Notes: generated by a model from the letters alone, not told the origin. DNA of 64,000 nt from CAG-411 sp963643465 (GCA_963643465.1 CAVIJT010000013.1:1-64000), one strand, 5' to 3'; positions 9,611 through 18,922 are shown, counted from the stretch's first letter. Numbers and translations: made by a program.

Positions 9611-9624
9611 TGAAAGCGCTTTCA
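9611..9624. promoter_or_regulatory. Catabolite responsive element (cre), CcpA operator
   Basis: TGAAAGCGCTTTCA is a perfect 14-bp palindrome matching the Firmicutes cre consensus TGWNANCGNTNWCA. It lies upstream of the sigma gene (start 9528) and immediately downstream of a TATTAT box read on the minus strand, a position expected for repression. The coaBC promoter is about 120 bases away on the other strand. Confidence 0.75.
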
Positions 9625-9741
9625 TAATACAAGACGGTATCCTTTTGAATTTTCCGTCAAAATTTTTTTAATTGTAACCATAATTTTTGTCCTAGCACTA
9701 TTTTCAAGTCTTTTTCCCTCCTTTTCTAAAAGGACAGCCTA

Positions 9742-9750
9742 TGTTATAAT
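9742..9750 (+). promoter_or_regulatory. Extended -10 promoter for coaBC
   Basis: TG-T-TATAAT is a consensus extended -10 element about 75 bases before the coaBC start. No good -35 box is present, as is common for extended -10 promoters. Confidence 0.6.
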
Positions 9751-9824
9751 GTTAAAAAACTACAATCCATATACCATGAGGAACAACCCCCTTAGGATTA
9801 TGGAAAAAGAACGGAGGCGTTTCC

Positions 9825-11021
9825 ATGCTTAAAGGAAAAACAGTTGTACTTGGAATCACTGGCAGTATTGCCGCCTATAAAATTGCCAATCTGGCAAGTA
9901 TGCTTGTAAAGCAACATGCAGACGTTCATGTTATTATGACAGAAAATGCAACCAATTTTATTAACCCAATTACTTTTGAAACACTGACCAATCATAAATG
10001 TTTGGTGGACACTTTTGACCGAAATTTTCAATTTCATGTTGCTCATGTGTCATTGGCACAACAAGCCGATATTATGCTCATTGCACCTGCATCCGCCAAT
10101 ATCATCGCAAAACTGGCACATGGAATCGCAGACGATATGCTTTCCACCACTGCATTAGCATGTAATGCTCCTATTCTGGTTTCTCCTGCTATGAACACAA
10201 GAATGTATGAAAAACCAATTACACAGGACAATTTGGAAACTTTGCGAAAGTATAATTTTACAGTAATTGAACCAGATTCCGGATTTCTTGCCTGCCGGGA
10301 TGTAGGTTCTGGAAAAATGCCATCTGAAGAGGTATTGATGCAGCATATTTTAAAGGAAATCGCCTGCGAAAAAGATTTGTACGAAAAGAAAATATTAGTC
10401 ACGGCTGGACCAACGAGAGAAGCCATTGATCCAGTACGTTTTATTTCTAATCACTCCACTGGAAAGATGGGATATGCCATTGCAAAACGTGCTATGCTGC
10501 GTGGTGCGAAAGTCACATTGGTATCCGGTCCTACTACCATTGCACCACCTCCTTTTGTAGATGTAATTCCAGTTACTACAGCAAAGGAAATGTTTGATGC
10601 GGTAACAGCAAATGCTGCCTATCAGGATATGATCATCAAATCTGCCGCAGTGGCAGATTACACACCAACACAAGTAGCTACAGAAAAAGTAAAGAAAAAG
10701 GATGGCGATTTATCCATCCCGCTCTCTCGAACAAACGATATTTTATCTCACCTTGGCTCACACAAAAAGGAAGGGCAACTTCTTTGTGGCTTTTCTATGG
10801 AAACAGAAAACATGTTGGAAAATTCTAAGAAAAAACTAGAAAAAAAGAATGCTGACATGATCGTTGCCAACAATTTAAAACAAGCTGGTGCTGGTTTTGG
10901 AACAGACACAAATGTTATTACCCTAATCACCAAAGATAAAGAAACGGAACTTCCTATTATGTCAAAAGAAGAGGCGGCAGATGCCATTTTAGACTCCCTG
11001 CTTGCTATGTCAATTAAATAA
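9825..11021 (+). CDS. coaBC: CoaBC: phosphopantothenoylcysteine decarboxylase / phosphopantothenate-cysteine ligase
   Basis: This 398-residue bifunctional flavoprotein makes 4'-phosphopantetheine for coenzyme A. The CoaC half (about 1-185) has GITGSIAAYK at the FMN site, the catalytic His74 (VAHVSLA), the PAMN motif at 121-124 and the active-site Cys157 in GFLACRDVGSGKM. The CoaB half begins at ILVTAGPTREAIDPVRFISN and carries the NHSTGKMG nucleotide-binding motif and a lysine-rich KVKKK segment. The length is normal. The ribosome site CGGAGG lies 9 bases from the ATG. It appears monocistronic, with an extended -10 promoter upstream and a terminator downstream. Confidence 0.97.
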   Translation: MLKGKTVVLGITGSIAAYKIANLASMLVKQHADVHVIMTENATNFINPITFETLTNHKCLVDTFDRNFQFHVAHVSLAQQADIMLIAPASANIIAKLAHGIADDMLSTTALACNAPILVSPAMNTRMYEKPITQDNLETLRKYNFTVIEPDSGFLACRDVGSGKMPSEEVLMQHILKEIACEKDLYEKKILVTAGPTREAIDPVRFISNHSTGKMGYAIAKRAMLRGAKVTLVSGPTTIAPPPFVDVIPVTTAKEMFDAVTANAAYQDMIIKSAAVADYTPTQVATEKVKKKDGDLSIPLSRTNDILSHLGSHKKEGQLLCGFSMETENMLENSKKKLEKKNADMIVANNLKQAGAGFGTDTNVITLITKDKETELPIMSKEEAADAILDSLLAMSIK

Positions 11022-11070
11022 ATGTATGAAAAACAACACTTTATGACATTTTGATACTATAGCTTTATAA

Positions 11071-11122
11071 AAAGAGTGTAATTTCCAAAAGATACATTTG
11101 TGAAATTACACTCTTTCTTTTA
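11071..11122 (+). terminator. Terminator of coaBC
   Basis: A 15-bp perfect stem pairs 11071-11085 (AAAGAGTGTAATTTC) with 11102-11116, followed by CTTTTATTT. Confidence 0.85.
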
Positions 11123-11211
11123 TTTACGCAAGTAATAAAGAAAATATAGTGCCTGCATAAATACTTGACGCACACACGATAATCTAACAAACTCCAAAAG
11201 CATATTTCTCA

Positions 11212-11811
11212 TCATTTGCAAATAGTAACTGTCGCTAAAATATCCTCAATTTGCTCTTTTAACTCTCCAGATACATCAATAAATCCAATCATATATGTAT
11301 AATTTCCATCAATAAAATACTCATATCCTGTCACATCTGCTGTATCAGTAGAAAACGTATATTCCAGACAGACTGCATCTAAATCCGCAATTTTTGTTTC
11401 CTCTAAAGAAATGGCTTTGTAATTATCTAAAATAGAATTATAATAATTTTCAAAATCTTCTACCTTATATTCTGAAAAATGAGCATCTTTCTCTGTATAC
11501 TGCACAGTCACACAATCCTTTGTCTCTTCTTCTTTTCCAGCCACAAGAACCTTTGCATCTTCGTCACTAATTGTCCAATTTTCTGGCACTGTAATTTGTA
11601 CCGCACCTCCAGTTGAAGTATATACTCCATTTTCTAAAGTAGCATATTTCTCCTCTGGAATGTCTACTGTCTCTATTTGCTTTTTGGGTGCCGATGTAGC
11701 AGTTCCCTTCGACTTTTCCTCATTCGAACCACCACATGCACATAAAGTCACCGCCATTAGTATTGCAGCTCCAGCTCCTGCCATTCGCTGTATTTTTGTA
11801 TTTATCTTCAT
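11212..11811 (-). CDS. Small secreted lipoprotein, unknown function
   Basis: This 199-residue protein has a lipoprotein signal peptide (hydrophobic AGAGAAILMAVTLCACGG, lipobox LCAC), so it would be anchored on the outer face of the membrane. A Ser/Thr/Lys linker is followed by a compact domain of about 140 residues starting near ENGVYTSTGG, with no motif I can name. The ATG at 11811 is preferred over the upstream in-frame start at 11922 because GGAG is positioned correctly and the signal peptide then begins at residue 1. It stands alone between the coaBC terminator and a decayed nuclease gene. Confidence 0.75.
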   Translation of the reverse strand: MKINTKIQRMAGAGAAILMAVTLCACGGSNEEKSKGTATSAPKKQIETVDIPEEKYATLENGVYTSTGGAVQITVPENWTISDEDAKVLVAGKEEETKDCVTVQYTEKDAHFSEYKVEDFENYYNSILDNYKAISLEETKIADLDAVCLEYTFSTDTADVTGYEYFIDGNYTYMIGFIDVSGELKEQIEDILATVTICK

Positions 11812-11929
11812 ATTCTTTGTTCTCCAATCTTTTGTATGCTGATTATGCTTCTCCTGCCTGTTAGTATAACATACTGTTTTGTTCTTTTCTATATAATAAA
11901 TATTCAGAATTTCTATATGCAATTACTTT

Positions 11930-12283
11930 CTAAATCCCAATTCTATTTTCTGTGACAAATTGCTGGAGCAAATCTGCAAAATATAAAAGCCCCCGCAATG
12001 ACATATTCGGATTATAAGTGCTTTGATGTTCGTACAAACACATATCTGAATCCAAAATAAATGATAGGTCATTCTTCATTCTCATATAGATGAAACTAAC
12101 GCGTTTACTATGGGTGACGTCTTTTGCAAAAAAGCATTTAAAAACATCACCGATTGTTGTCTTTATTATAGCAAAATCCATTGCAGTGTGTCTATCTTTT
12201 CTGTTAAGTAAACTTGTGATATTTCCGTAGAAACTACGAAAGAATTTTAAGAATATTTGCAGATTTTGTGCAAATAAAGACAT
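11930..12283 (-). pseudogene. Decayed Rpn-family (PD-(D/E)XK) recombination-promoting nuclease
   Basis: The 117-codon reading frame keeps recognisable Rpn/PF12784-type signatures: KTTIGDVF, MRMKNDLSFILDSDMCLYEH, then QSTYNPNMSLRGLLYFADL. The first part has no typical Rpn start, and about 17 residues are inserted between TTIGDV and the IYMRMKND segment. Translation ends in NRIGI where family members continue for over 100 residues (usually with a PTPQ-VFYNG block). It looks like a truncated remnant of a multicopy mobile-nuclease family. It was probably non-functional long before the present sequence. Confidence 0.6.
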
Positions 12284-12311
12284 AGCATAAATATTTCCAA
12301 ATTACATATAC

Positions 12312-12340
12312 TTGTAATAAAATGCAACGATTGATACAAT
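12312..12340 (+). promoter_or_regulatory. Candidate sigma-A promoter for the YihY/BrkB gene
   Basis: TTGTAA (12312-12317) and TACAAT (12335-12340) are separated by 17 bases, upstream of the gene starting at 12467. The match is moderate (4/6 and 5/6). Confidence 0.4.
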
Positions 12341-12466
12341 AAGATAATACAATGTTCAAATTGAATCCTTATTTTCAATTTGTAACTTTGGTTTTTGAAG
12401 GAACCTGAGAGAATACTCTATTTGGGTGAATTTCGTCATGTGTTTTTACACAATAGGGGGGATGAA

Positions 12467-13312
12467 ATGATGGCATATATCCGAACATTCGTATCTATGA
12501 TACGCCTTTTTATAAAGAAATTAAAAGAAGATTCTGTTTCTGCTTACGCTGCGCAGGCGGCTTTTTTTATCATGGTCTCTTTCTTTCCGTTTAGTATGTT
12601 CTTACTGACTATGATTCAATACCTTCCTATTACAGAAAGAGATTTGAGTTCCATGGTATCTGATGTACTTCCAGACGCTATTTCACCATTTATTTTTGAT
12701 TTATTATCTGAAGTGTATCATTCCTCCACAACAGCGGTGGTTTCTGCTACTTTACTTACCACTTTGTGGGCGGCATCCAAAGCCTTTTACTCTCTCATTT
12801 ATGGACTAAATGCCGTATATAAAATTCCTGAAAATCGAAACTATTTCATTCTCCGTTTTCGTGCGTTTATCTACACCTTTATTTTTGCCATTATGTTACT
12901 TGCCACCTTACTTTTGCTTGGTTTTGGTAACAGTATTGCCTATATGCTAAATACGGCTTTTCCAATGCTCCAAGATGCCACGCTGTTGATTATCAGTCTG
13001 CGCACCTCCTGCATTATGTGTATATTGATACTATTCTTTTTATTTTTGTATATGGTAATTCCCAATCACCATTCCCGCATTTTTTTTGAACTTCCTGGTG
13101 CAATTTTGACCTCAGTGGGCTGGATTGGATTTTCCTATTTATATTCTTTTTATATTGACCATATGGCTAGTTTTTCCAATACCTATGGCAGTCTTACTGC
13201 CGTAGTATTGTTAATGCTGTGGCTATATGCCTGTATGTATATGTTGCTCATTGGTGGGGAAATCAATGACCTTCTTCGTAGAGTGGCACCGATACAGAAA
13301 CTCAAATACTGA
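12467..13312 (+). CDS. YihY/virulence factor BrkB family membrane protein
   Basis: This 281-residue integral membrane protein belongs to the YihY/BrkB family, once mislabelled RNase BN. It shows the family N-terminus (DSVSAYAAQAAFFIMVSFFP) and about six hydrophobic helices. The helix ending in GGEIND near the C-terminus is a family hallmark. The function of the family is not settled. The start is placed at the double ATG 12467/12470, with GGGGGGA upstream; an earlier in-frame ATG at 12395 has no ribosome site and adds a hydrophilic leader. It converges on the SpoIID-family gene with only 26 bases between stops. Confidence 0.88.
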   Translation: MMAYIRTFVSMIRLFIKKLKEDSVSAYAAQAAFFIMVSFFPFSMFLLTMIQYLPITERDLSSMVSDVLPDAISPFIFDLLSEVYHSSTTAVVSATLLTTLWAASKAFYSLIYGLNAVYKIPENRNYFILRFRAFIYTFIFAIMLLATLLLLGFGNSIAYMLNTAFPMLQDATLLIISLRTSCIMCILILFFLFLYMVIPNHHSRIFFELPGAILTSVGWIGFSYLYSFYIDHMASFSNTYGSLTAVVLLMLWLYACMYMLLIGGEINDLLRRVAPIQKLKY

Positions 13313-13338
13313 CGGTGCCATTTTCTCCCGAAAATCCA

Positions 13339-15147
13339 TTATTTTGTCAACAAATTGGCAATTTCGCTACCTGTATAATAATGAGCTAAAATTTCTTTAT
13401 ATGTATATCCTGCATCAGCCATTGCCTTTGCTCCATTTTGACTCATACCCACACCGTGTCCATATCCACCTCCAGTAAAGGTAAAGGCATCCTCCTCCTT
13501 TTCCACCACAAAAAATCCACTTGGTAGCATATCCAGACCTTCTACCTGACTGTCATCTGCACGATAAATAGTTTCGTTTGCAGGGCCTAGCAAAACTCGA
13601 ATATTATACTCCGTAGACACCTTTATGGTAGCCTTCGTACCAGTGATGATAATAGACTTAATCACACCACTTTTTCCTCTGTCTAATATACGAATGCCAG
13701 TAACTACTCCTACTGTCTTTATAGGTTTGCTAATAAAGGAATCATCCTTTTGCTTTGTCAAAATCATGTCCTCATTTTTCTCATACCGTTCCTGAATACG
13801 ATTATCAATTTGTTCCCCTAACTCTTTTCCAGTAATAGTCACTTTCCAACGATACCACGGAAATTCCCGATCATAACTGTCAAAATCAGAATCACTAATA
13901 AATGAAGCAAAGGTACTTTCCTTGCTTAAATCCTTTGTTTTCTCATTTTCACTCTGTACTTGTCCTTTTAGATAAGCAGCCTCTTCTCCCTGCCATACTT
14001 CGTCACTAGATGCTGTATAACCACAGGACGTGGAAAAATAGTAAGCGGTAATCACTTGACCCTCGTACTGCATCACCTGCCCTTTTGTTTCATCCACCGC
14101 AGCAATGGTTTCCTCTGTTTCCTCTGCGTTATTATAAACCTGATACGATACACTATCATCCACATGGGCTCCATACTCACCACATCCGTTATAAATAAGC
14201 TGTTTATAGGCATAACTTCTAGCACAGACTGCCTGTACCTTCAACGCTTCTTCTCCATAGGAAATAGGCATTTCACTTCCAATAACTGCATACAAATAAT
14301 TCTCAAGAGGCAATTCATTTATAAGTAACAATCCCTCTCCTTTTTTCCAGGATACCTCCATACTACCTCGATAAGAAGGAGTTCCATAACTTCTTTTAAG
14401 AGACAATACTTCTATTTTCCCTTTAGAATCCTCTGTTGTAATCTTTATTCGCTTTTCCGTTGCAAAAGTTTGTTTGGTTGGCTTAATTGTAACCTTTTCT
14501 CCTTTTTTATAATTTTTACTAGACTTTCCTTTTGTGACTGTAAAACCGCAGTCGGCAGTAATCACTACCTGCTTATGGTAAATATCTTCATATCCGTCTG
14601 TTTTTAATAATACTCGTATATTTTCCATGTTCCCTTTTTCTTTCAGTAAGGTAGCACAAACTTTTCCATCTGCGACTACAAAATCCGCAGTATCATATCC
14701 CACCAACACATCAGTACGAGAACATTGTTCTAACTCTCCATAGGTTTTGTACACCCTGTAATCGTTGCCAAGAGGCAACTCTCCATATCCATCAATTTCT
14801 ATGGTATCTTTGGAAACTGCAAGCACTTTCCCTGTAATCGTGTCCTCCTTCAACGTAATTTTCTGCACTACGCCCTGTTCTAAATTTAAATCTGCCACTA
14901 CGTTAGACAATGGTTCTATGCTTTTTTGCAAATCGAACTGACATAACTCTCCATCCACCATTGCCGTAAGTTTCTTTTCTTCTCCCTCTGTAATCCATAC
15001 ATTATACAAAGTACCATTCTGCATCTCTTCTGCACTTTCCCCATAGTCTTTTGGCTGTCCCTGCCGATTTCCATATTGAACCCGCAGCAACACCATCCCC
15101 ACAAACACTATTATACAAATCGCAATCACAATACATTTTTGTCGCAT
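13339..15147 (-). CDS. SpoIID/LytB-domain protein (peptidoglycan lytic transglycosylase-like)
   Basis: This 602-residue protein is anchored by one N-terminal membrane helix (CIVIAICIIVFVGMVLL). The C-terminal half is a SpoIID domain: ENYLYAVIGSEMPISYGEEA with the catalytic-type Glu, AVCARSYAYKQ, and the closing GGYGHGVGMSQNGAKAMADAG block. SpoIID enzymes cleave peptidoglycan glycan strands stripped of stem peptides during engulfment of the forespore. The protein is nearly twice the length of B. subtilis SpoIID because of about 250 extra N-terminal residues, so it may be a vegetative or LytB-like paralogue. The ATG at 15147 has AGGAGG at ideal spacing; the upstream in-frame ATG at 15183 does not. 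Confidence 0.88.
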   Translation of the reverse strand: MRQKCIVIAICIIVFVGMVLLRVQYGNRQGQPKDYGESAEEMQNGTLYNVWITEGEEKKLTAMVDGELCQFDLQKSIEPLSNVVADLNLEQGVVQKITLKEDTITGKVLAVSKDTIEIDGYGELPLGNDYRVYKTYGELEQCSRTDVLVGYDTADFVVADGKVCATLLKEKGNMENIRVLLKTDGYEDIYHKQVVITADCGFTVTKGKSSKNYKKGEKVTIKPTKQTFATEKRIKITTEDSKGKIEVLSLKRSYGTPSYRGSMEVSWKKGEGLLLINELPLENYLYAVIGSEMPISYGEEALKVQAVCARSYAYKQLIYNGCGEYGAHVDDSVSYQVYNNAEETEETIAAVDETKGQVMQYEGQVITAYYFSTSCGYTASSDEVWQGEEAAYLKGQVQSENEKTKDLSKESTFASFISDSDFDSYDREFPWYRWKVTITGKELGEQIDNRIQERYEKNEDMILTKQKDDSFISKPIKTVGVVTGIRILDRGKSGVIKSIIITGTKATIKVSTEYNIRVLLGPANETIYRADDSQVEGLDMLPSGFFVVEKEEDAFTFTGGGYGHGVGMSQNGAKAMADAGYTYKEILAHYYTGSEIANLLTK

Positions 15148-15246
15148 TTTGTTTCCTCCTACTGTCTCTTTCGGCTCTGCCATTTTTTCACTAACACTCT
15201 CCTACTATTCTATTCACACCTTTTAGCAAATATGACTACTAGCATT

Positions 15247-15359
15247 AATTATTCAGAACCCTCCCCATATATTCGAGTACCTCTATAATGGAACAATCAG
15301 CTACTTATATGCTAGCATAACGTATCTAATTGTTCCATTATAGAGTGTTCTGAATAGTT
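15247..15359. repeat. 113-bp MITE-like inverted-repeat element
   Basis: The outer ends are 13-bp inverted repeats (15247-15259 and 15347-15359, one mismatch; GTTCTGAATAGTT). Inside, a perfect 17-bp inverted repeat pairs 15281-15297 with 15329-15345. The left arm carries a 20-base asymmetric insert. The element has no coding capacity and sits between divergent genes. Its end sequence recurs at 56719-56732. Confidence 0.65.
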
Positions 15360-15509
15360 ACAAAACTATATAATATTTTTCGACTTCTTTGCAATATTTT
15401 TCCATCCCCTTGCATTATAGTTATGTATAAACTATAGTAACAATATACCTCAAAGGGTATTTGTGAAATACGCAAATACCTATATATTCAATGAAAGGAT
15501 GTTTACATT

Positions 15510-18062
15510 ATGTCAAGAAAAAAACTAATTGCTGTAATGACAGCTTTTTCTCTGGCTGTAGGTAGTGTTGCAACGCCAACCATTTCATCTCAAGCTGCCA
15601 GCACGTTAAAGCTAAAAAATGTAACAAATGGTACCAAAACCATGTATGTGGGTAAGAAATTTACCATAAAAACCAACATTTCCACCAAGAAGCTGACATT
15701 TAAATCCAGCAACACCAAAGTGGCTACCGTCAGTGCAAAAGGTGTCGTAAAGGCAAAAAAGGTGGGAAACTGTAAAATTTCTGTTATTCAAAAGTTGTCC
15801 AGCAAAAAAACAACGAAAAAAACATTTAAGTTGAAAGTAAAGGAAAAAACTTCTGTTACACCAACAGCTGCAAGCACTAATGCACCTGTTATTGTGTACA
15901 CTCCGTCTGCAACTAACACAACTACAACTGCTCCAGAACAGACAACTTCTGTGACAGTTTCTGCACAGCCAACACAGACTGCTGTTACTTCAGTTACTAC
16001 AGAGACACCAAGCAGCACACAGACTGCTACAAACATGACCCCATCTCCAGCAGAAACAGTCACACCAGTTACAACACCAGATGTGACTGCCCCATCTGCC
16101 ACAAAGAAACCGGCAGCTACCAGCAACCCAACTTCTACCAAAACACCTACCACAACTACTAATCCTGTTGTTTCTTCCACTCCACAGGTAGACGCTACTG
16201 CAACTCCTTTGCCAACGACTACTCCAGAAGTAACAGGAACCGTTTTCGTTTCTTCCATTACATTTTCAGAAAATGAAGTTACACTGGCAGATGCAGAAGG
16301 AAATGTGGTAAATGCAAGCGATGCCTCTAACTTATACGTGACAGACGGCACTTACATTACCATTGTGGCACCAACCAATGACACAGAAAATTCTGATAAT
16401 GACAAGGAAATTACCATTTCAGGAACATGTAGCAACGGACAAATCGTTGTTTCTGTTGATAAAACTACTTATGTAGACGGAGAAGTGGATTTATCTCTGG
16501 CAGGACTTACTCTTTCCAATTCATCCAACTCTCCTATCTATGTGGCATCCATTGATGGAAGTTGTAATATTTCTGTGAAAAATAAAACAGAAAATACCCT
16601 CTCAGATGGAGAATCCTATACCAATCCAGATGAGGATAATGGTGTTATTTACAGCAAAGATGATTTAAAAATCAAAGGAAAAGGTGCTTTAACCATCAAC
16701 GGTAACTGTGGATATGGTATCATTTCTAAGGATGATTTAAAAGTATATAACGGTACCATTCAAATTACTTCAAAAGACGCATGCCTAAAAGGAAAAGACT
16801 CTGTTAAAATCGGAGATAAAGATGATTTTGGTACTGAGGGTGCTTATGAAAATCTAAATCTTACTTTACACAGTACCGCTTCCGACTGTGTGCGTTCAAA
16901 CAACCCAATTGACGACAGCACTCTTGCTACGGAAGATGAGGATTATGCAGACGGAAAAGAAGGTACCATCATTATTTACGGAGGTACTATAAAAGCTACC
17001 GCTTATGCAGACGCTTTCCAGTCCAACGGTACATTAACTGTAAACGGTGGTACTTTTGATCTTTATACTTACGAAGGCTCCGCAAACACAAATAATCCTG
17101 CTGATGACTTTACTTCTATGCCAGGAAACAGTGGAAGACCGGGAAGACCAGGAAGTTCTCAACCAACCACTGGAACTACTACAACTACCAGCACAGATAT
17201 AAGTGCAAAAGGCTTTAAATCAGACGGGGATATGACTATTAATGGCGGTACTGCTACCTTTGATACCTCCGATGACGCTTTCCACTGTGGTGGTAACTTA
17301 ACTATCAATGGTGGTGATTTCAATATTGCGACTGGAGATGACGGTATTCACAGTGACAATACACTTAGCATTACAGATGGAACCATAAAAATCACAAAAT
17401 CTTGTGAGGGTATTGAAGGTATTGACATCCAGATTTCCGGCGGCGTGATTGACTTAGTAACCAGTGATGATGGTATCAATGCTGCTGGCGGCAACACTAC
17501 AAGCAATTGGAACTTTTTCGCCCCAAGCACCCAAAGTGGAAACTACTCTATTTTAATTAGTGGCGGATATATACATATGAATGCAACTGGAGATGGCATT
17601 GACTCCAATGGAACAATAACAATCTCTGGTGGAACAACTTTAGTAGAAGGGCCTACAAATCAGGGAAACAGCTGCATTGATGCAGAAAGCGGATTTACCT
17701 TTAACGGTGGCGTAGTTCTTGCACTAGATGGTGGAGGAATGGGTAATGAAGGTATCCCATCCAATACTACAAATTATTTGGTAGCTACAATCAGTAATAG
17801 CACAGGAAGCAACAACACCATTGCCATTGCAGATGCCTCTGGAAATGTAGCTTCTATTTTCACTTCCACAAAGACACAAACACGTGTCATTTATATGAAC
17901 AGTGACATTACAGCAAGTGAGTATACAGCCACTTTAAATCCAACCTATACCGGCACTTTAGATGATTTCGGTTATGGAACTGGTGGTACAATTTCCGGTG
18001 GTACTGCACTTGCAAGCGGAAGCAGTTCTTCTGGTAGTTTTCCAAGCAATGGACGTTACTAA
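15510..18062 (+). CDS. Secreted Cthe_2159-like carbohydrate-binding protein with Big_2 domain
   Basis: This 850-residue protein has a signal peptide (about 1-30, cleaved near SQA/AS). A Big_2 immunoglobulin-like domain follows (about 32-112, with SSNTKVATVSAKGVVKAKK). A Thr/Pro-rich linker runs to about 245. The rest is a repetitive parallel beta-helix-type region with repeated [ST]INGG, DDAF and DDGI turns, matching the Cthe_2159 family (PF14262). The founding member was reported to bind acidic pectic polysaccharides and Ca2+. No anchor is visible, so it is probably released or held through the Big_2 domain. It faces the DUF4956 and VTC genes, a pairing often seen in Clostridia. A short perfect hairpin (15456-15463 with 15473-15480) lies in the leader. 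Confidence 0.82.
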   Translation: MSRKKLIAVMTAFSLAVGSVATPTISSQAASTLKLKNVTNGTKTMYVGKKFTIKTNISTKKLTFKSSNTKVATVSAKGVVKAKKVGNCKISVIQKLSSKKTTKKTFKLKVKEKTSVTPTAASTNAPVIVYTPSATNTTTTAPEQTTSVTVSAQPTQTAVTSVTTETPSSTQTATNMTPSPAETVTPVTTPDVTAPSATKKPAATSNPTSTKTPTTTTNPVVSSTPQVDATATPLPTTTPEVTGTVFVSSITFSENEVTLADAEGNVVNASDASNLYVTDGTYITIVAPTNDTENSDNDKEITISGTCSNGQIVVSVDKTTYVDGEVDLSLAGLTLSNSSNSPIYVASIDGSCNISVKNKTENTLSDGESYTNPDEDNGVIYSKDDLKIKGKGALTINGNCGYGIISKDDLKVYNGTIQITSKDACLKGKDSVKIGDKDDFGTEGAYENLNLTLHSTASDCVRSNNPIDDSTLATEDEDYADGKEGTIIIYGGTIKATAYADAFQSNGTLTVNGGTFDLYTYEGSANTNNPADDFTSMPGNSGRPGRPGSSQPTTGTTTTTSTDISAKGFKSDGDMTINGGTATFDTSDDAFHCGGNLTINGGDFNIATGDDGIHSDNTLSITDGTIKITKSCEGIEGIDIQISGGVIDLVTSDDGINAAGGNTTSNWNFFAPSTQSGNYSILISGGYIHMNATGDGIDSNGTITISGGTTLVEGPTNQGNSCIDAESGFTFNGGVVLALDGGGMGNEGIPSNTTNYLVATISNSTGSNNTIAIADASGNVASIFTSTKTQTRVIYMNSDITASEYTATLNPTYTGTLDDFGYGTGGTISGGTALASGSSSSGSFPSNGRY

Positions 18063-18097
18063 TAATATTACATGAAACAAATATTTTGTAAAAAATC

Positions 18098-18183
18098 TGG
18101 GAAACTCGCAAAGCGTGTTTCTCAGATATGACGTTGCTGAGAACTTCATGTAAACACTAAATTTTCCTCAATACTCACATAAA
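18098..18183. repeat. Dispersed intergenic repeat, copy D
   Basis: This is a diverged copy of the roughly 90-bp element. It begins GGGAAACTCGCAAAGCGTG, can form a GAAACTCGC/GCGTGTTTC hairpin, and continues with TTTCTCAGATATGACG to ATTTTCCTCAATACTCAC. Confidence 0.6.
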
Positions 18184-18186
18184 TCA

Positions 18187-18221
18187 ACAAGGGCTGTACG
18201 CATATAGCGTACAGCCCTTGT
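18187..18221. terminator. Strong hairpin between convergent genes
   Basis: A perfect 15-bp GC-rich stem pairs 18187-18201 (ACAAGGGCTGTACGC) with 18207-18221 around ATATA. It probably terminates transcription from both sides, although no long T-run follows. Confidence 0.65.
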
Positions 18222-18253
18222 CACTTCTATTATTGCTTGCTGCATGAAATTTC

Positions 18254-18922
18254 TTATAAAGACTCCTTTGAGAAGTTCATCTTACCGCATACAATGTTTA
18301 AGTTACCATTTCTTGTACGGATTGAATCAATCATCTCTTTTTCTGTAGCAGGGTCTTTTACAACTACATGATACTGAAGTTCATACATACTTCCTAAATT
18401 TGTAGTCTGTACACGAACTAACTCTACAGAAGCTGTATATTTATCAAAAATATCATCAAATACTCCATTATAATCTAAGTTTTCTGGAATAGTGATACGA
18501 AGTTCTTTCTTTTCTCTTCTTGGCTGACCAAACTTAACAACTGTAAGAACTACCATCACAACACAGATAAATACAGTAAAGATTGCCGCAAATGGTAAAT
18601 AACCCATACCACAAGCAAGACCAAGTGTTACTGTAAACAAGATGTAAGCAAGGTCCTTTGAAGTTCCTTGAATACTACGGAAACGGATTAAAGTAAATGC
18701 ACCGATAGTAGCAAGAGAAGCTGTTGTATTACCGTTAATCAAAGAAATTACTACACTAATTAACGCTGGAATAACTACCAATGATACAGCGAAATTTCTT
18801 GAATAAAATGAGCTTGTAAGCATATAGGTAGCAGAAAGTGCTAATCCTAACAAGATTGCCACTCCTAACATAATCATTGCTTGTGGCATAGTGATTGGAT
18901 CACTGAAAATAGTTGTGAACAT
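18254..18922 (-). CDS. DUF4956 integral membrane protein
   Basis: This 222-residue protein has four hydrophobic helices in the first 135 residues. They start with MIMLGVAILLGLALSATYML and include the loop ASLATIGAFTLIRFRSIQG, which is typical of DUF4956. A cytoplasmic domain of about 80 residues follows (ITIPENLDYNGVFDDIFDKY). The biochemical role is unknown. In many Firmicutes and other bacteria this family sits next to VTC-domain polyphosphate polymerases and CotH kinases, as it does here. The ATG at 18922 has AGGAGG upstream. It follows the VTC gene by 114 bases on the same strand and is likely cotranscribed. Confidence 0.85.
   Translation of the reverse strand: MFTTIFSDPITMPQAMIMLGVAILLGLALSATYMLTSSFYSRNFAVSLVVIPALISVVISLINGNTTASLATIGAFTLIRFRSIQGTSKDLAYILFTVTLGLACGMGYLPFAAIFTVFICVVMVVLTVVKFGQPRREKKELRITIPENLDYNGVFDDIFDKYTASVELVRVQTTNLGSMYELQYHVVVKDPATEKEMIDSIRTRNGNLNIVCGKMNFSKESL

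Noticed and set aside
12395..12466. Longer YihY/BrkB reading frame from 12395
   Set aside because: No ribosome site; a GGGGGGA site lies directly before the double ATG at 12467.
15788..16351. 187-codon minus-strand frame opposite the Thr/Pro linker of the Cthe_2159-like protein
   Set aside because: Val/Gly/Ala-rich shadow of the linker, with no start signal.
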